Shown here in pieces: positions 60,252-64,000 of a DNA stretch of 64,000 bases. This stretch comes from an uncultured Flammeovirgaceae bacterium (GTDB lineage: Bacteria > Bacteroidota > Bacteroidia > Cytophagales > Cyclobacteriaceae), in NCBI GenBank assembly GCA_937883755.1, contig CAKZYA010000001.1, forward strand, positions 215,050 to 279,049, given 5' to 3'. The position numbers and the translations under genes were made by a program. Each line of letters opens with the position of its first letter. The stretch's first letter is position 1. The notes below the pieces were generated by a model, which made no database searches, had not been told where the DNA came from, and was given only the letters and a program-made list of their open reading frames with translations.

Positions 60252-60659
60252 ATGTCTGTCCTGGCAAAGAACATTGTATTGATGATTGATGATGATAATG
60301 ATACGTTAGAAATCTATCGATTATTGATTGAAAAAACACCGCATATTCATCAGTTTATCACGAAAAGTAACCCGTATCAGGCATTAAATTGGTTGAGAGA
60401 GCAGGCAAATTCTCCGGGAACTTTCCCCCGCTATATTTTGCTTGATCTTAACATGCCTGAGCTAGATGGTATGGAGTTTTTACAAAGATTCGAGCAGCAA
60501 ATAGATTATCAAAAACTGAATACTGAAGTTATTGTGCTCACTAGTTCAGTGCGGGAAAGAGATCAGCGGGAGGCTCTCCAGTACGCTAGTGTGAGTCAGT
60601 TTATTAGTAAACCCTTATCAAAAAAAAAGCTAGTGGAACTTCTTGCGGCTGATCAATGA
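60252..60659 (+). CDS. single-domain response regulator (receiver only)
   Basis: About 135 residues from the ATG at 60252 (a GTG three codons earlier is possible). The receiver fold is complete: acidic pocket MIDDDNDT, phospho-acceptor Asp in ILLDLNMPELDGMEF, the conserved Thr/Ser in VIVLTSS, and Lys in FISKPLSKKKL. There is no output domain, so it acts through protein contacts, as relay or allosteric switch. The 7TMR-DISM histidine kinase encoded at 61629 is a possible partner, but the genes face each other with a peptidase gene between them. Confidence 0.92.
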   Translation: MSVLAKNIVLMIDDDNDTLEIYRLLIEKTPHIHQFITKSNPYQALNWLREQANSPGTFPRYILLDLNMPELDGMEFLQRFEQQIDYQKLNTEVIVLTSSVRERDQREALQYASVSQFISKPLSKKKLVELLAADQ

Positions 60660-60668
60660 TTCACCACT

Positions 60669-61526
60669 TTACAACACTTCAGCCTCAAAAGTATCGCCCT
60701 GCGAAAGATCACCCGTTTCGTAGCCTCTTCGGAACCAGCGCATCCGTTGTTCAGAAGTACCGTGGGTAAAGGCATCGGGCACAACGTAGCCCTGAGATTG
60801 CTTCTGTAAGCGATCATCGCCAATAGCATTCGCGGCGCGTAGTGCTTCTTCAATATCGCCCTGTTCGAGAATATCAAACATACGGTCGGCATGATACGCC
60901 CAGACCCCGGCCAGAAAATCGGCCTGTAACTCTAACCGTACGGATAGTCGATTATACTCAGCCTGGCTAATCCGGCCTCGTTGAGACTGCACCTGTCGGC
61001 TAATACCGAGTAGGTTCTGAATGTGATGTCCCACTTCGTGAGCAATTACGTAAGCCATGGCAAAATCGCCGTGAGCCCCTAGTCGCTGACTCAACGTTTG
61101 CTGAAAGCTTAAATCGATGTAGACTTTGTTATCAGCCGGGCAATAAAATGGGCCAGTAGCTGCCTGAGCAAAACCACAGGCCGACTGTACCTGTCCGGTG
61201 AACAAGACTAGTACCGGTTCCTGATAATTTTGCCCCTGCTGCTGAAAAAGTTTGTTCCATACATCTTCGGTGTCGGCCAGTACTACTTTTACAAATTGTG
61301 CTAACTGATCTTCTTCTGCACTAGTGGAAGTAGTAGTTTGTGACGTAGGCATACCACCACTAGCATCTACCTGAAGCAAATCGGTAAAGTCGCTTCCAAA
61401 GAATAGGCTAATGATTATTAGAATGATGGTGCCTAGTCCACCTCCTACGGCTACTCTCTTACTCCTTCCCCGACTGCCCCGTCGGTCCTCAACATTGGTA
61501 CTTTGTCGTCTGCCTTGCCAGCGCAT
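60669..61526 (-). CDS. YpfJ-type neutral zinc metallopeptidase
   Basis: A 285-residue membrane-anchored protein of the YpfJ/KPN_00494 family. A short basic N terminus ([17 protein letters not shown]) is typical, followed by one membrane segment (about 25-44) and the zinc motif HEVGHHIQN (His163, Glu164, His167). [20 protein letters not shown] and [20 protein letters not shown] are family signatures. The substrate is unknown. It converges with the response regulator gene, ends 9 bases from it, and lies downstream of the histidine kinase gene in the same direction. Confidence 0.93.
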   Translation of the reverse strand: MRWQGRRQSTNVEDRRGSRGRSKRVAVGGGLGTIILIIISLFFGSDFTDLLQVDASGGMPTSQTTTSTSAEEDQLAQFVKVVLADTEDVWNKLFQQQGQNYQEPVLVLFTGQVQSACGFAQAATGPFYCPADNKVYIDLSFQQTLSQRLGAHGDFAMAYVIAHEVGHHIQNLLGISRQVQSQRGRISQAEYNRLSVRLELQADFLAGVWAYHADRMFDILEQGDIEEALRAANAIGDDRLQKQSQGYVVPDAFTHGTSEQRMRWFRRGYETGDLSQGDTFEAEVL

Positions 61527-61628
61527 AGCTCAAAAGGTTAGTGTATTAGTGAAACCTACTACGAAGTAACTGCTAATAAAAGCTACTCGAGTGTAATAAA
61601 GGTATGATACGAGAGGGGATTTATCAAT

Positions 61629-63785
61629 TCACGACTCAGAATGTTCTTCTTGAACAATCTCTTGGCTTGAAATACAGGCATCTAAATGAATTCTAAAAGT
61701 AGTACCTTCGTCAACTGCACTACTCACCCCAATTTGCCCACCCATCGTCTCAATTTGAGTTTTGGCCAAATATAAACCAATACCTCGTCCTTCCTGATGA
61801 AGGTGAAACTGTTGATATAGACCAAAAACCTTGTCCTGATACTTTTCCAAGTCAATGCCCATACCGTTATCCGAGATACAAAATACGAATTGATTACCAT
61901 GTAAGTAAGCATTGAGCCTAATTTCAATTGACCTTTTCTCTGATCGATATTTGATCGCATTGTTGAGTAATTGTTCTAATACATTCTCAAGATATGATTC
62001 AATAGCAAAGACCGCTGCGGTTGGGCTTAGATTGTTATGAATGGTTACTTTCTCTTCAATTAAGGTGCTTTGTATTCTTTCCAGCACTTTCTCTGCTGTT
62101 TTTCTGAGTGGTACCCGCACTAGCTGATAGTCAGTATTGTTCCTATAGATAAGAACTTCATTCAAATCTCTGATAACTGTATCGAGTCTATCGGCAGTTT
62201 TTTCTAGATGGCTAAAACAGTCAAGGTTATAAGCATTGAGATTACTCTTGTCTAAAATTGTTACCATCCCCAAGATTCGGGCAATTGGGCCCCGTAGATT
62301 ATGCGAGACAATAGAGGTGAATTTGTCGAGGCGACCATTCTGCTGTACCAGCCTTTTATTAGCCTTAGTGAGTTCTACCGTTCGAGCTGATACTTCATTC
62401 TCTAGGTTCTCACTGTATAAGACAAGTTGCCGATTTAACTCCTCAATGACCTCTTGTTGCTGGCGCAGTTCCTCATTTTGATCGGATATTTCCCAAGTTC
62501 GTTCCCTAATTCGATCTTCTAGTACTTGATTCTGATTTCGTATAATCTGCTCATTTTCTAGAGATATTTGCAGCGCCCTTTGCTGCGCTTCGATTTTCTC
62601 AGCCCGAAATAAGTTTATTTTATCAGCTAGTGCTAGAGACAAAAGTATCGCCTCAATCACCGATCCAATCTGGATAATATTTTCTAGGTGGAATAGCTCA
62701 TCAATCCAACCAAAATTCCTGAGACTAATTAGTACCACTGATATTAGATAGAATGTCCAGGCAAATACAAAGAATCGGGCTGAAGTGTTACCATTTCGCC
62801 AACTGGTTATTCCTGTCCACCACAAAATTATAGGTGCGATTGAAACGAGCGTTGCTACCAGTTTAGCACCCCATTGGTACGGAATGATATACGATAAAAA
62901 GAAAGCTGTACCACTAGCAATGATAGATACGAGTAAGATTGTGTACATGCGAGGAGCATACTGGCGAACCTGTAGGAAGGACATACCAAAGATAAGTGCC
63001 CAAAAAACAGCAGAAAAAAAGCTAGAAATAAAAATTTGGTCGTACCACTGATTTGATTGAAAAAAATAGGTTGTTAGTTGCCCCTGGAGGCCTGCTAGCA
63101 TAAAAGTATTGCTGGTTACAAACAAGCAATAGAACAGATAGCTCTTTTCCCGTAGCGAGAAGAATAGAAATAGGTTATACAGTACCATGAGTAACATGGC
63201 ACCATAGAACAAACCTTCAATAATCTCAGACCGTGCTACAGTAGCAAGCAATGTACTTTGAGTAAGTACTCCAATAGGCAACTGAATAGTGCCCTGTGTC
63301 CTCACCTTGATATAATATGTATGAGGAAGCGTATCATTTAGTACAAATGGGAACAGGGGCTTACGGTAGCCAATTTCTTGATTGGAAGATATTTTATCAC
63401 CTACGGAATCAACCAGCCAAACTCCCTCGCTAGTAGGTTGATAGAATAATACTGTATCTAAAGGAGGATAATCTACAGTTAAGTACCACGAACTTACTTT
63501 CGTATCTCGGCTTTTCATTTCAAGCCTTAACCAGTAAGCATCAGGAGATATGCCAAAATTGAGTCGATTAGATGGTGCTGATTGAAAGTGAGGTGCGAAA
63601 GAAGGAGCTGTTATTTCCTGAATTGTTAGCTGATTGGTACTATCATGGTAGTAAGAAATATCCAGTTGGGGAGTAGCCGAAAAACTGGATGCTACTGGGT
63701 TCATGACTGATACTACTATGAGTAGCAATAGCAGTAATTGCTTTTGGCAAAAGAGGTCATTATTGAATAATATCTGGCTACCCAA
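61629..63785 (-). CDS. 7TMR-DISM sensor histidine kinase
   Basis: A 718-residue membrane kinase. After a signal anchor comes the extracellular 7TMR-DISM extracellular domain (about 40-175, LDISYYHDSTN, then YWLRLEM), seven membrane helices (about 185-395), a long coiled coil (395-480), a HisKA dimerisation region with the phospho-acceptor in FTSIVSHNLRGPIARILG, and a complete ATPase domain (N box ENVLEQLLNNAIKY, G1 ISDNGMGID, G2 GRGIGLYLAK). The extracellular domain probably binds a carbohydrate or similar ligand. No receiver or DNA-binding output is fused. The next gene upstream is a tRNA. Confidence 0.93.
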   Translation of the reverse strand: MGSQILFNNDLFCQKQLLLLLLIVVSVMNPVASSFSATPQLDISYYHDSTNQLTIQEITAPSFAPHFQSAPSNRLNFGISPDAYWLRLEMKSRDTKVSSWYLTVDYPPLDTVLFYQPTSEGVWLVDSVGDKISSNQEIGYRKPLFPFVLNDTLPHTYYIKVRTQGTIQLPIGVLTQSTLLATVARSEIIEGLFYGAMLLMVLYNLFLFFSLREKSYLFYCLFVTSNTFMLAGLQGQLTTYFFQSNQWYDQIFISSFFSAVFWALIFGMSFLQVRQYAPRMYTILLVSIIASGTAFFLSYIIPYQWGAKLVATLVSIAPIILWWTGITSWRNGNTSARFFVFAWTFYLISVVLISLRNFGWIDELFHLENIIQIGSVIEAILLSLALADKINLFRAEKIEAQQRALQISLENEQIIRNQNQVLEDRIRERTWEISDQNEELRQQQEVIEELNRQLVLYSENLENEVSARTVELTKANKRLVQQNGRLDKFTSIVSHNLRGPIARILGMVTILDKSNLNAYNLDCFSHLEKTADRLDTVIRDLNEVLIYRNNTDYQLVRVPLRKTAEKVLERIQSTLIEEKVTIHNNLSPTAAVFAIESYLENVLEQLLNNAIKYRSEKRSIEIRLNAYLHGNQFVFCISDNGMGIDLEKYQDKVFGLYQQFHLHQEGRGIGLYLAKTQIETMGGQIGVSSAVDEGTTFRIHLDACISSQEIVQEEHSES

Positions 63786-63912
63786 TGGTATTTAATGCTT
63801 ATGGCATAAGGAGAGAGTAAATTAGTGAATAGTCACGTACTTTAGTAGGTTTTGGGGGTGTCTGATCAGCAATACTCCCACGTATGTAAGAAATTTAGGC
63901 TTTTTCTAAAAT

Positions 63913-63942
63913 AAAAAACCCTCCCACCCGAAGGTGGAAGGG
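63913..63942 (-). terminator. terminator of the tRNA transcript
   Basis: Read leftward, CCCTTCCACC, loop TTCG and GGTGGGAGGG (63942-63919) form a 10-bp stem with one mismatch, followed by six T. It lies 9 bases after the CCA end of the tRNA gene, so it ends that transcript. Confidence 0.85.
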
Positions 63943-63951
63943 AAAAATAAA

Positions 63952-64000
63952 TGGTACTCCGTAGGGGAATCGAACCCCTGTTACCAGGATGAAAACCTGG
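63952..64000 (-). tRNA. tRNA-Glu (UUC anticodon), 3' part
   Basis: The leftward strand reads through an anticodon stem-loop CCAGG-TTTTCAT-CCTGG (anticodon TTC, glutamate), the variable loop, the T arm AGGGG-TTCGATT-CCCCT, the acceptor 3' strand ACGGAGT, discriminator A and an encoded CCA (63954-63952). The D arm and 5' acceptor strand lie beyond the window edge. A strong terminator follows. Confidence 0.93.

Noticed and set aside
60252..63785. Treating the response regulator and the 7TMR-DISM kinase as a proven two-component pair
   Set aside because: They are convergent with a peptidase gene between them; proximity alone does not show partnership.
1..64000. CRISPR arrays, prophage genes, insertion sequences and rRNA
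   Set aside because: I looked for regular direct repeats with spacers, phage structural or integrase genes, transposases and rRNA sequence and saw none.

Overview
The window looks like a chromosome segment of a marine member of the Bacteroidota, most likely order Cytophagales. Support comes from a SusC/SusD pair, two secreted sulfatases, TlpA- and DUF3347-type lipoproteins, an NqrF subunit, a long Bacteroidota-type SecA, MG2/TonB-plug proteins, a 7TMR-DISM histidine kinase, and promoters of the Bacteroidota pattern TTG-N19/20-TAnnTTTG (clearest at 3939-3969, 34457-34487 and 49314-49343). Coding density is high, genes lie on both strands, and I see no prophage, insertion sequence or CRISPR array.

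Layout. 1-5.3 kb: a GlsB-like membrane protein, a 1025-residue PVC-type cytochrome lipoprotein, a 61-residue acidic protein with its own promoter and terminator, and a secreted FG-GAP propeller protein. 5.5-11.5 kb: leftward dapF, secA, an alpha/beta hydrolase lipoprotein and a NUC1-type nuclease, the last three tightly coupled. 11.5-14.6 kb: an accessory patch with a frameshifted secreted protein, a likely gene remnant, and a type II restriction-modification pair whose methyltransferase carries an N-terminal MerR-like DNA-binding domain. 14.6-27 kb: a thioredoxin-TPR protein, SRPBCC protein, Crp/Fnr regulator, Tat-exported Gfo/Idh/MocA oxidoreductase, nucleoside-hydrolase-like protein, M1 peptidase, DUF3347 and TlpA lipoproteins, a GH113-like glycosidase and an MscS channel. 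27-33 kb: two sulfatases and an MG2/TonB-plug protein. 33-41.4 kb: photolyase, isocitrate dehydrogenase, TerB-like protein, Sua5, a lone nqrF, a degenerate arginase-fold protein and a DUF1080 protein. 41.4-49 kb: secreted M20 amidohydrolase with a propeller protein, a Dabb protein, and a TetR-controlled ABC exporter. 49.4-60 kb: a CBM9/DUF5916 protein and the SusC-SusD-ASPIC/UnbV unit. 60-64 kb: a single-domain response regulator, YpfJ-type metallopeptidase, 7TMR-DISM histidine kinase and the 3' part of tRNA-Glu.

Taken together, the genes describe a bacterium that imports and breaks down (partly sulfated) polysaccharides. SusC/SusD, sulfatases and the GH113-like enzyme attack the glycan. Secreted Gfo/Idh/MocA, DUF1080 and cytochrome proteins fit oxidative 3-keto-sugar routes. 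These parts are scattered rather than in one operon, so the pathway link is inference.

The most unusual things I found are: four intergenic imperfect palindromes whose arms are built from degenerate 7- or 8-base iterations; the MerR-methyltransferase fusion with a candidate operator over its own promoter; a DapF whose second catalytic cysteine is serine; an arginase-fold protein missing metal ligands; and a perfect palindrome overlapping the start codon of the TetR gene.
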